DNA of 64,000 bases. It comes from Prochlorococcus sp. scB243_495K23. GTDB lineage: Bacteria > Cyanobacteriota > Cyanobacteriia > PCC-6307 > Cyanobiaceae. The stretch covers positions 103,996-167,995 of the forward strand of contig JFLW01000086.1 of assembly GCA_000635495.1 (NCBI GenBank). Direction: 5' to 3'. The notes beneath the pieces are model-generated. The model saw nothing but the letters and a program-made list of their open reading frames with translations. It was not told the DNA's origin and made no database searches. Numbering within the stretch: the stretch's first letter is position 1; each line of letters opens with the position of its first letter. The position numbers were made by a program, and so were the translations under genes. This document shows, piece by piece, positions 40,995-47,172 of this stretch.

Positions 40995-41879
40995 TTATTT
41001 ATATTGATATATTAATTCTGGGTTATAAGAATGAACAAATAACATTGGCTCTTCATTATCTACATCAGTAACTATGTGAAATTTATTATCATCATAATTT
41101 ACTGCTATTCCTCCAGCCCAATTCATGTAGGGGATTTTATATTGATTAATAATTGTATTTGAATCCCAATCATAAATATAGATTTCCCTATTTAAACCAC
41201 TCAATATCCAGATTTTTTTATTTAATACATCATAATCAAGCCCACTAATATCAAAACTATTTAATTGATTTTCATAGTTGGAGAACTTTTCAATTTTTCT
41301 AAAACTAAGTATTTTATTTAATTCACCGTTAATTTTTATTAGCATTGCTGGAAAATCTTGTTTTGCAACAATATATGTTTCCTCTTCTGGTAAAAAAGTT
41401 ATTGCCTCTAGTCCATGACTTTTATTTAAGGTCTGCAATTTAAAGAATTTTTTTATAAGTGAAAAATTCTTCATTTCACTTAATAAGTAGTTTTTATGTT
41501 TTCCGCTATCCAATTCAACAGTAACTACTTTAGGATATTGAGATTCTATTACAGCTACTAAAAGATTACGTTTTTTATTCAAGGTAATACCTTCACTTTC
41601 ATCGAGAGGAGAATTAATTGTTTTTTTTCGATTTATATCTCCTTTAAGATCTAAATTAAACAATTTGGAAGTGTCGTCACTAACCGTCCAAAGAGACTTT
41701 TTATCTACATCAAAAACTAAACCTGAAGGTTCATCAAATTCTAAGTCAACATTGGCTATTGCTCTTTGACTAATAAAATTAATATGAGGAGTATCTAATC
41801 TATCTTTGATTTGTATATTAGCATTAACAGCAGTAGGTAAAGCAAGGGCAGCTAGTAATGGGAGTAGTAAGCGTTTCAT
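40995..41879 (-). CDS. Exported SdiA-regulated/YjiK-like beta-propeller protein
   Basis: The signal peptide MKRLLLPLLAALALPTAVNA is followed by a domain of repeated strands: EPSGLVFDVDKKSLWTVSDDTSKLFNLDLKGDI, ESEGITLNKKRNLLVAVIE, SHGLEAITFLPEEETYIVAKQ and DISGLDYDVLNKKIWILSG. This fits the SdiA-regulated (YjiK) family of six-bladed propellers that bind or process small esters or lipids. It starts four bases after the cupredoxin gene stop, so they are an operon. The signal DNA is nearly identical to that at 25419. Confidence 0.75.
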   Translation of the reverse strand: MKRLLLPLLAALALPTAVNANIQIKDRLDTPHINFISQRAIANVDLEFDEPSGLVFDVDKKSLWTVSDDTSKLFNLDLKGDINRKKTINSPLDESEGITLNKKRNLLVAVIESQYPKVVTVELDSGKHKNYLLSEMKNFSLIKKFFKLQTLNKSHGLEAITFLPEEETYIVAKQDFPAMLIKINGELNKILSFRKIEKFSNYENQLNSFDISGLDYDVLNKKIWILSGLNREIYIYDWDSNTIINQYKIPYMNWAGGIAVNYDDNKFHIVTDVDNEEPMLFVHSYNPELIYQYK

Positions 41880-41883
41880 TTAT

Positions 41884-42288
41884 TTATTCAACAATAATTG
41901 AGCCTCCCATCCCAAAAGGTGCATGAGGAGAACAAACATAATAGTATTTCCCAGCTGATACACCCGTTGTGTTCCATGATAGTTTTCCATCTTGAGTTCC
42001 AGGGGTACCTGATAATGTCCCTGTGGTTACTTGATCACCGCCTCCACGAGAAAATTCAGTCTTTATATAAAACGGATGACTAAACGCATCTACATTAAAA
42101 ACAATAATATCTCCTTTATTAACAGTAACTGTAGGATCATTCCCAGTTACATATCCATTTTTATCTTTACCACTAAGAATATAGTTTTCTATACTTTCTG
42201 CTGAAACATCAATAAAGTAAGTCTCTGACTTTGCATTCGCTGGAAATGAAAAACCTAAAAGCAAAGGCAATAATAAAAGTGAACGCAT
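41884..42288 (-). CDS. Exported cupredoxin (blue-copper-like)
   Basis: A signal peptide (MRSLLLLPLLLGFSFPANA) and a 110-residue cupredoxin fold. The type 1 copper ligands are visible: His in FSHPFYI, then Cys, His and Met in YYVCSPHAPFGMGGSI. The GDIIVFNVDAFSHPF strand is typical of plastocyanin/azurin. It is not the canonical plastocyanin (the loops differ), so it is probably a periplasmic electron-transfer or copper-handling protein. The GACAGTC leader lies upstream (copy F). Confidence 0.82.
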   Translation of the reverse strand: MRSLLLLPLLLGFSFPANAKSETYFIDVSAESIENYILSGKDKNGYVTGNDPTVTVNKGDIIVFNVDAFSHPFYIKTEFSRGGGDQVTTGTLSGTPGTQDGKLSWNTTGVSAGKYYYVCSPHAPFGMGGSIIVE

Positions 42289-42309
42289 AAGTACAAGGAA
42301 TTTATATAA

Positions 42310-42364
42310 TAATATTAAAAAAAAAAGGAGCTAATTGCCCCTTATTGTAGATCGACTGTCAATC
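42310..42364 (-). promoter_or_regulatory. Repeated GACAGTC promoter/leader module, copy F
   Basis: On the minus strand: GATTGACAGTCGATCTACAATAAGGGGCAATTAGCTCCTTTTTTTTTT. Perfect hairpin AAGGGGC-AATTA-GCTCCTT. Unlike other copies, about 25 further bases separate the T tract from the cupredoxin ATG, and they include a ribosome site (AAGGAA region). The box immediately follows the end of the upstream Lys/Cys gene. Confidence 0.66.
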
Positions 42365-42376
42365 ACCGTATCTAGT

Positions 42377-42469
42377 CTATTGGCCATAACAAATACATTT
42401 ACCCCCTTTCCAGTTTGAACATTTTTTCTTTTTGCATTTCTTTTTCTTTTTCTTTTTCTTATCAGCCAT
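42377..42469 (-). CDS. Lys/Cys-rich micro-protein, 30 aa
   Basis: MADKKKKKKKKCKKKKCSNWKGGKCICYGQ. Twelve of the first sixteen residues are Lys, and four Cys are paired (CKKKKC, CIC). It could bind metal or nucleic acid as a tiny disulfide or zinc knot; no family known. Too short for the track. Its stop is followed by the GACAGTC box of the next module. Confidence 0.5.
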   Translation of the reverse strand: MADKKKKKKKKCKKKKCSNWKGGKCICYGQ

Positions 42470-42510
42470 CCCAAAAACGTTTACTAGTATTTAAATCTTT
42501 TTTTAATTAT

Positions 42511-43440
42511 CTAATTTTTTATGTTATAAATCTTTTCAGCATTCAAGTAAGCAATCTTTTTAGCAACTTCTTCAGGTAATTGATTTAAAATATCACGATA
42601 AATCCTCACTATTTTTGAATATTTTTTCCAGCGGTGTTTTTTATGCGCATCAGTGGCAAATAACAATTTATCTTGATACTCGATTAAGATTTCTTTCCAT
42701 TCATCTTTTAATTGCTTTTTATCATTTAAAAATCCAGATCCAAATTTAGATTGTTTAATAGGATCAGAGATGTTTCCTTTATCTCTACTTTTTTTCGATA
42801 TTGTCATATATACATTGTCATGAGTTGAAAGGATTAATCTAATCTGTTTTGGACTCCCAAAACCCATATGAGGTATTATGAATTTTTGATTTGGGAAATC
42901 AAGGAAAAGTTTAGAAAATTTAGGCCAATCTCTTTCCCAATCATAAAACTCCCAATGTGTCATAACAGGAATATTCTTTGAAGAAAACTTCACTAAAAAG
43001 TCAGTAAACCCTTTTCCTGATGGGTCTAAATATGTTTCTCCTGATTCATGCTGTCTACCATGAGTCTTATCTGCATGAGTGAATAAGATTTCTCCTACAA
43101 AAGAATATTTATATTTATCAATATTTTTCAAAGTTCGCTTTGTGAAGGATTTACCAATGTCATTTTCATGCAAAAAATACTTTGGTGCACCAAGCACTAT
43201 TAAATCTTTGTTGTCTCTATGCAAATTGAGTAATGCTTTTTCATTTTCACCTAAGTATTTTCTACTTCTAGCAAAAAGAGCAATCTTATAAATTCCAGCA
43301 TCTCTCACTCTAGAAATGGATTTTTCAAATCCTGGTCTTTCATCTAATTGGGCCATTGCATCAAAAAGCGGACCCTCATAACCATAGACTTCAAAGGGGG
43401 ATAAAAGTGCAACTAGTAGTGTTAGTAGTAAGCGTTTCAA
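42511..43440 (-). CDS. Exported amidohydrolase-like (TIM-barrel) protein
   Basis: The real start is probably the TTG at 43440, giving (M)KRLLLTLLVALLSPFEVYG as signal peptide; the track's upstream extension lies in the end of the previous gene. The body has TIM-barrel metal-hydrolase blocks: FVGEILFTHADKTHG, IPVMTHWEFYDWERDWPKFSKLFLDFPNQKFIIPHMGFGSP and LLFATDAHKKHRWK, with His/Asp in the expected strands. It is similar to amidohydrolase-2 proteins. Periplasmic; substrate unknown. Confidence 0.72.
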   Translation of the reverse strand: MKRLLLTLLVALLSPFEVYGYEGPLFDAMAQLDERPGFEKSISRVRDAGIYKIALFARSRKYLGENEKALLNLHRDNKDLIVLGAPKYFLHENDIGKSFTKRTLKNIDKYKYSFVGEILFTHADKTHGRQHESGETYLDPSGKGFTDFLVKFSSKNIPVMTHWEFYDWERDWPKFSKLFLDFPNQKFIIPHMGFGSPKQIRLILSTHDNVYMTISKKSRDKGNISDPIKQSKFGSGFLNDKKQLKDEWKEILIEYQDKLLFATDAHKKHRWKKYSKIVRIYRDILNQLPEEVAKKIAYLNAEKIYNIKN

Positions 43441-43450
43441 GTGGTCACAA

Positions 43451-43852
43451 TCATACTTCAAAAAAAATTTTTTCATTGATTTGATTTTCATACTGCAAAT
43501 CATCATCTCCAATTTCTATATCCATAAAGTTACATACAATTATGAATGATAAAGATTCTTCTTCTATTGATATCCCTTCATTTTCAAGCCACAAATTAAA
43601 CTCCTCATCTTTATCCCACAAAAAAGTAAATAAGATTTCTCTTCCTAAATAACCATCAGAACATTCAACCCACTCTAATTTCCATTCCATTGTTCCAGGA
43701 AACTGAGTGAAGCCTATAAATGGATCGGGATTTTTATGAATTTTAGTTGCTTCATCTATTTCCTTCTTGGAATATTTATCTTTATCAAAATAAATAGTTT
43801 GAGTAATGTACTCTAAATGAAAATTGTCATCATCTTTCTTTTTTTTAGCCAT
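43451..43852 (-). CDS. Hypothetical acidic protein, 133 aa
   Basis: Starts MAKKKKDDDNFHLEYITQTIYF directly after a leader T tract. The rest is acidic and beta-rich (FTQFPGTMEWKLEWVECSDGYLGREILFTFLWDKDEEFNLWLENEGISIEEESLSFIIVCNFMDIEIGDDDLQ). Soluble and without a signal peptide. Its end overlaps the track extension of the amidohydrolase ORF. Not recognised. Confidence 0.6.
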   Translation of the reverse strand: MAKKKKDDDNFHLEYITQTIYFDKDKYSKKEIDEATKIHKNPDPFIGFTQFPGTMEWKLEWVECSDGYLGREILFTFLWDKDEEFNLWLENEGISIEEESLSFIIVCNFMDIEIGDDDLQYENQINEKIFFEV

Positions 43853-43934
43853 AAAAAAAGAGGGCTTTATCCCTCTATGTTAGATCGACTGTCAATCATA
43901 TTTAATACAGCGGTGCAAGTAGTAAGCGTTTCAT
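43853..43934 (-). promoter_or_regulatory. GACAGTC module with mini-ORF, copy G
   Basis: On the minus strand: ATGAAACGCTTACTACTTGCACCGCTGTATTAA (MKRLLLAPLY, 43934-43902), then ATATGATTGACAGTCGATCTAACATAGAGGGATAAAGCCCTCTTTTTTT, then ATG of the 43451 gene. The hairpin is AGAGGG/CCCTCT. It is the fullest example of the composite seed-plus-leader unit. Confidence 0.68.
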
Positions 43935-44010
43935 TCTTTTGTGCATGCTATTTCCCAAGTCTCTTTCAAGATAGGATTATATATTCATAATCTAAATCTC
44001 TAAAAAATAA

Positions 44011-44349
44011 TTACCCTGAGAATCCCATTTTCTGTTCTGCTGCCATTAATGAACCAACAAGCTTATGCTCAGCAACTTTTTCATCGTCAGTCATAACTGG
44101 CTTGATATCAAAATCTATATCAAACTTAACTTTCCAAGGAGCGAAGTGTTCTGTCATTTTTATACCTGCTGAAGCCTGGACAATAATATAAACATTATTT
44201 GAGTAAGAGGCATGATACCTCCCCAAAACTTTAAATCCTTCAAACTCATCATTCAAAGTTCCATCTTCAACAACCTTTAAAAAAAGATCGTAAGCTGCAC
44301 CCATAAGAGCAACATTTTTAAAAGTTGCAGTTACAAAATAAGTATTCAT
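44011..44349 (-). CDS. Small alpha/beta hypothetical protein, 112 aa
   Basis: MNTYFVTATFKNVALMGAAYDLFLKVVEDGTLNDEFEGFKVLGRYHASYSNNVYIIVQASAGIKMTEHFAPWKVKFDIDFDIKPVMTDDE.... Beta-alpha-beta-beta-alpha order suggests a dimeric barrel fold like the ABM-type proteins nearby or DUF3303. No signal peptide. Function unknown. Confidence 0.6.
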   Translation of the reverse strand: MNTYFVTATFKNVALMGAAYDLFLKVVEDGTLNDEFEGFKVLGRYHASYSNNVYIIVQASAGIKMTEHFAPWKVKFDIDFDIKPVMTDDEKVAEHKLVGSLMAAEQKMGFSG

Positions 44350-44375
44350 TTAATTAATAAATCTAAAATTATTTC

Positions 44376-44440
44376 TAGGATATATTATTTAAAATTGAGT
44401 TAAGGATCTTGAATTGAATACTTGGACTATGGAACTTTTA
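44376..44440. repeat. Left arm of a 64-bp inverted repeat
   Basis: TAGGATATATTATTTAAAATTGAG... to GGAACTTTTA is the reverse complement, with two mismatches, of 45228-45292. Each arm follows the 3' end of a gene: the minus-strand ABM gene (44451) and the plus-strand TM gene (45216). The pair brackets about 790 bases with two divergent genes. Confidence 0.7.
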
Positions 44441-44450
44441 AAATCGACTA

Positions 44451-44759
44451 TTAATCATGATAACCAACTTTAGAAACAATATTTCCTGAAACAGGATCAG
44501 TAACTCCAAGTTCAGGAGACAACTCTTCCATAAATCCTCTAACCTCATCAAGGTGAGCAATCATGGCTGGTCTTTGAGCTGCAATAGCTTCTGCACTTTT
44601 CCAGATCCCAACAAAACAGTAATCATAATCCCCAGTTTTAGCGATATATCTTTGAGTCATTCCCTCAAAACTTGTTTTATCTATTACTTCGAAATACTTA
44701 TCTACACAATCAGATTTTAATTTAAATCGAACAACATTCATAAAATTTTGAGCAGTCAT
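44451..44759 (-). CDS. ABM/dimeric alpha-beta barrel protein, copy 2
   Basis: 97 of 102 residues are identical to the 24110 protein; differences include Ile/Val, Gln/Lys, Lys/Glu, Asn/Ser and Ser/Ala. Its start codon directly follows a GACAGTC leader, unlike the other copy's GACAGTC-free leader. A degenerate GATTAATAGTCGAT box overlaps its stop, at the same place where copy 1 has GATTGACAGTCGATC. A recent duplication by inversion or transfer is likely. Confidence 0.72.
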   Translation of the reverse strand: MTAQNFMNVVRFKLKSDCVDKYFEVIDKTSFEGMTQRYIAKTGDYDYCFVGIWKSAEAIAAQRPAMIAHLDEVRGFMEELSPELGVTDPVSGNIVSKVGYHD

Positions 44760-44804
44760 AAAAAAAAAGGGTTTTATCCCTCTATGTTAGATCGACTGTC
44801 AATC
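44760..44804 (-). promoter_or_regulatory. Repeated GACAGTC promoter/leader module, copy H
   Basis: Minus strand: GATTGACAGTCGATCTAACATAGAGGGATAAAACCCTTTTTTTTT, then ATG (44759). The hairpin AGAGGG/CCCTTT contains one G-U pair. The -10 candidate is TAACAT. Confidence 0.67.
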
Positions 44805-44817
44805 AATAAAAGCATAG

Positions 44818-44860
44818 GGTCGAGGGAATAAGCTACAGACTCAAATTCTGCTTAACGGTG
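44818..44860 (+). other. tRNA-Leu-like fragment (possible remnant)
   Basis: GGTCGAGGGAATAAGCTACAGACTCAAATTCTGCTTAACGG includes CAGA-CTCAAAT-TCTG, an anticodon stem-loop shape with CAA (Leu). The 5' part is only vaguely D-arm-like and no T arm or acceptor was found. If real, it is a degraded tRNA end of the kind left by island integration. Weak. Nothing else that I can support lies in 44805-44991. Confidence 0.28.
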
Positions 44861-44991
44861 TTTTTCTTGCTTTTTCTTATATGGTTCTATGTTTCGCTAT
44901 TTAGGTTCTATTAGCTTTTAAATAGGTCTTAACATAGCTTATTTATACTTTTTATTATCCTAAATAACTATTAAATAGGGGTTGACGAATT

Positions 44992-45216
44992 ATGCTTGAT
45001 TTCCTGAAAAAGTATCCAATGAGCATCTTATTAGCGATTATTGCTCTTAATTTGCTCTCTATTGCAGGTAGTTTAAAGACTTCAGCAAAACTTGATTACA
45101 AAAAATTAACTTGTTTAGAAGGAAGAGACTTAACAAAAAAACAGTTGCAGAAAAGAATGGGTACTGAAGATTACATATGGCAATGCAATAGGCTCATTAT
45201 AAAAGCAATGCCATAG
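44992..45216 (+). CDS. Single-TM hypothetical protein (paralogue of 39.4 kb gene)
   Basis: 74 residues: MLDFLKKYPMSILLAIIALNLLSIAGSLKTSAKLDYKKLTCLEGRDLTKKQLQKRMGTEDYIWQCNRLIIKAMP. An N-terminal TM helix, then a basic domain with two Cys. It is divergent from the ABM copy 2, and both are bracketed by the inverted repeat. Function unknown. Confidence 0.6.
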   Translation: MLDFLKKYPMSILLAIIALNLLSIAGSLKTSAKLDYKKLTCLEGRDLTKKQLQKRMGTEDYIWQCNRLIIKAMP

Positions 45217-45227
45217 ACTTTCGGATT

Positions 45228-45292
45228 TAAAAGTTCCATAGTACAAGTATTCAATTCAAGATCTTTAACTCAATTTTAAATAATATATCCTA
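45228..45292. repeat. Right arm of the 64-bp inverted repeat
   Basis: TTTAAAAGTTCCATAGTACAAGTATTC... to AATATATCCTA pairs with 44376-44440. It lies 12 bases after the stop of the 44992 gene. No terminal target duplication is obvious. Confidence 0.7.
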
Positions 45293-45333
45293 ACTCTTGC
45301 TTTGGGAGCAATATGTTGTCTCTTTGCCATTAT

Positions 45334-46323
45334 TTATTGATTATTTGCTATGCCTTGCATAGCAAGCTGGCTACATGAGTAGCCTAGATCTGCCAGTTTT
45401 AGCTGTTCGCATTTCTTGGTAAATCTTATCTCGTCTATGTAGAGAACCTGTACAGAATCTGCTTCATCATAACTCCATTCCATGTTCTGTTTGTGTCCTG
45501 TGTTTATCTGTGGCTCATATATTCCAAAGTTAGTAGAAGCCAGACTTGAAGATGGCATTGTGTTTTCCATGTTCACAATCTGTACACCATTTGCCCAGAT
45601 GTTCAAACTCTTGCGATTAGGCACATTAACAATCACATCAATCCATTTACCTTTGAAGTCTGCATAATTGCCCAACTTGATTGTGGGTGGATCCCAATAA
45701 CCTTTGTCTTCGTTTAGAAGCTCACAGATGTTCTTGCCTAATTTCTTCTTGCTGATCACAACACATCTCTTGTCGTGTCCAAATGATCTCAGTTGCACAT
45801 TAACATCGCCGTCTGCATTGATTCCCATTCTGTAGTGTGCGCCGTTGCCTTTGGAATGTACCTGATTGAATATCAGTGGCGTGTATGAATGCACATAGTC
45901 TTGAGGAATATATACAGAGAACGTATGCCATGTGCTACCCCAATCTCTATACCTTGTTCCTATGAACACCCTACGAGCACCTTCATAACAATTATTCCAA
46001 TCGTTCTTGCTTGAGAATGATCTCTTGTAAAGTCCGCAGTCTCCAGGATGCGATTCAAATTTAATAGAAGTTCCGTCCAGTCTAGCTACTTCATCAGTTA
46101 GCATCAAACAGTGATCCGGTCCATCACCTTTTCTCCAACAAGAGTCCCAGTGATTCATACGCATATTCTTACCTTCGAGAACTGTGTCAGGCAAAGCGAT
46201 GATCTTGCTGTTGCCTGAACCTGTGCCTGCTATCAGTTCTTGCCATGTTGTGTCTGCTTTCAAAGGTGAAGTAAGTGCTGACACATATAAGAAAGTCAGA
46301 ATGTTTATCAAGTGTTTCAACAT
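45334..46323 (-). CDS. Exported polysaccharide-lyase-like protein (atypical composition)
   Basis: From the ATG at 46323 (signal MLKHLINILTFLYVSALTSPLKA; the track adds 23 residues upstream). 329 residues of jelly-roll strands with Trp-rich blocks: MRMNHWDSCWRKGDGPDHCL, HTFSVYIPQDYVHSYTPLIFNQVHSKGNG, GYWDPPTIKLGNYADFKGKWIDVIVNVPNRKSLNIWANGVQIVN, and VQVLYIDEIRFTKKC. This looks like the PF14099 heparin-lyase group. Codons are less AT-biased than in neighbours, which suggests transfer. Function inferred: binds or degrades acidic glycan. Confidence 0.65.
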   Translation of the reverse strand: MLKHLINILTFLYVSALTSPLKADTTWQELIAGTGSGNSKIIALPDTVLEGKNMRMNHWDSCWRKGDGPDHCLMLTDEVARLDGTSIKFESHPGDCGLYKRSFSSKNDWNNCYEGARRVFIGTRYRDWGSTWHTFSVYIPQDYVHSYTPLIFNQVHSKGNGAHYRMGINADGDVNVQLRSFGHDKRCVVISKKKLGKNICELLNEDKGYWDPPTIKLGNYADFKGKWIDVIVNVPNRKSLNIWANGVQIVNMENTMPSSSLASTNFGIYEPQINTGHKQNMEWSYDEADSVQVLYIDEIRFTKKCEQLKLADLGYSCSQLAMQGIANNQ

Positions 46324-46432
46324 TAGGCTACCAACCCTTCTATTTAACACACTACAAAACATGGAGGAATTGTCATTTTCTATCAAATGCAATTACATCA
46401 ATAATGCAAATTAATTGAATAACTAACAAATA

Positions 46433-46642
46433 TTATGAAGCTTTTTTTAAAAAGTTCTTTCTGTTACGATCCTTCATCTTGTTATACCTTTGATTTATTT
46501 CTGATATGTGAGCTCTAGATTTTATTGCCTTTTCAATTTTTTCTGTCCGAATCTTTAGATCTCTAAGCTCCACAATTGTCAGAGGTTTTTTCTTTTCATT
46601 GGAACTGAAAAGATTGGAAAGTGATTTAAAAGGATTCTTCAT
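46433..46642 (-). CDS. Small basic helical protein (paralogue of 16.5 kb gene)
   Basis: MKNPFKSLSNLFSSNEKKKPLTIVELRDLKIRTEKIEKAIKSRAHISEINQRYNKMKDRNRKNFLKKAS from the ATG at 46642, 69 residues as in the 16469 copy. The shared INQRY-x-KM-x3-R-x3-NFL-x-K block confirms both. The track's longer start is unlikely. Confidence 0.68.
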   Translation of the reverse strand: MKNPFKSLSNLFSSNEKKKPLTIVELRDLKIRTEKIEKAIKSRAHISEINQRYNKMKDRNRKNFLKKAS

Positions 46643-46692
46643 GTCCCAAACTAACAACATTAAGGAACATGGCAATAGAGAAAAATAGCCAA

Positions 46693-46806
46693 ATGAAAGA
46701 AAGCAGTAGAAGCGTCAGAAACTACTCCAATCAATTTAACAATCTAGTCGAAAATTTAGTCCTCTTCCCGTACCTAATTGTTCCTCAAACCGCTCTATTA
46801 ATTTAA
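46693..46806 (+). CDS. Possible micro-ORF, 37 aa
   Basis: MKESSRSVRNYSNQFNNLVENLVLFPYLIVPQTALLI: a polar N-terminus and a hydrophobic C-terminus. It is followed 43 bases on by the next gene. No Shine-Dalgarno; supported only by its sequence character. Confidence 0.32.
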   Translation: MKESSRSVRNYSNQFNNLVENLVLFPYLIVPQTALLI

Positions 46807-46848
46807 TAACAATAGGAGGACAATAAAGGTGTAGATACAGGAGGTTTT

Positions 46849-47007
46849 ATGAAACTCATTACTCCTTTCACAATCCTAAATCAAAACTTCCATGAAATGG
46901 ATTTGATTAGAGATGGAATGGAAAATAGAAAGTTAGCAACTGAAAGATTGCATGATGATTATAGGAAAATGTACAAATATGCTTATTTAAATTATCCATT
47001 ACAGTAA
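46849..47007 (+). CDS. Small soluble protein, 52 aa
   Basis: MKLITPFTILNQNFHEMDLIRDGMENRKLATERLHDDYRKMYKYAYLNYPLQ, with a strong ribosome site (AGGAGGTTTT). It starts like the CP12-tail-like protein at 18659 (MKLQTQFTV) but lacks the Cys loop. A degenerate GTAACAGTCGATTTA box follows on the minus strand. A helical protein of unknown function. Confidence 0.58.
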   Translation: MKLITPFTILNQNFHEMDLIRDGMENRKLATERLHDDYRKMYKYAYLNYPLQ

Positions 47008-47118
47008 ATCGACTGTTACTTGGATTATTTCCCTAATAATCATATCCTCTATACGAACAGCTTATTAACCATTTATGAGATTGCAAAGATATAAAAACTT
47101 AGGTTTGAAATATAAAAA

Positions 47119-47153
47119 ACCTATAAACTCACTAAATTAATGAGTTTATAGGT
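47119..47153. terminator. Bidirectional terminator
   Basis: ACCTATAAACTCA / TGAGTTTATAGGT perfect 13-bp stem with a CTAAATTAA-type loop and A- and T-rich flanks. It lies between the convergent 46849 (+) and 47173 (-) genes and could end both transcripts. Confidence 0.75.
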
Positions 47154-47172
47154 CTTATAAAGTCGCAATTTT

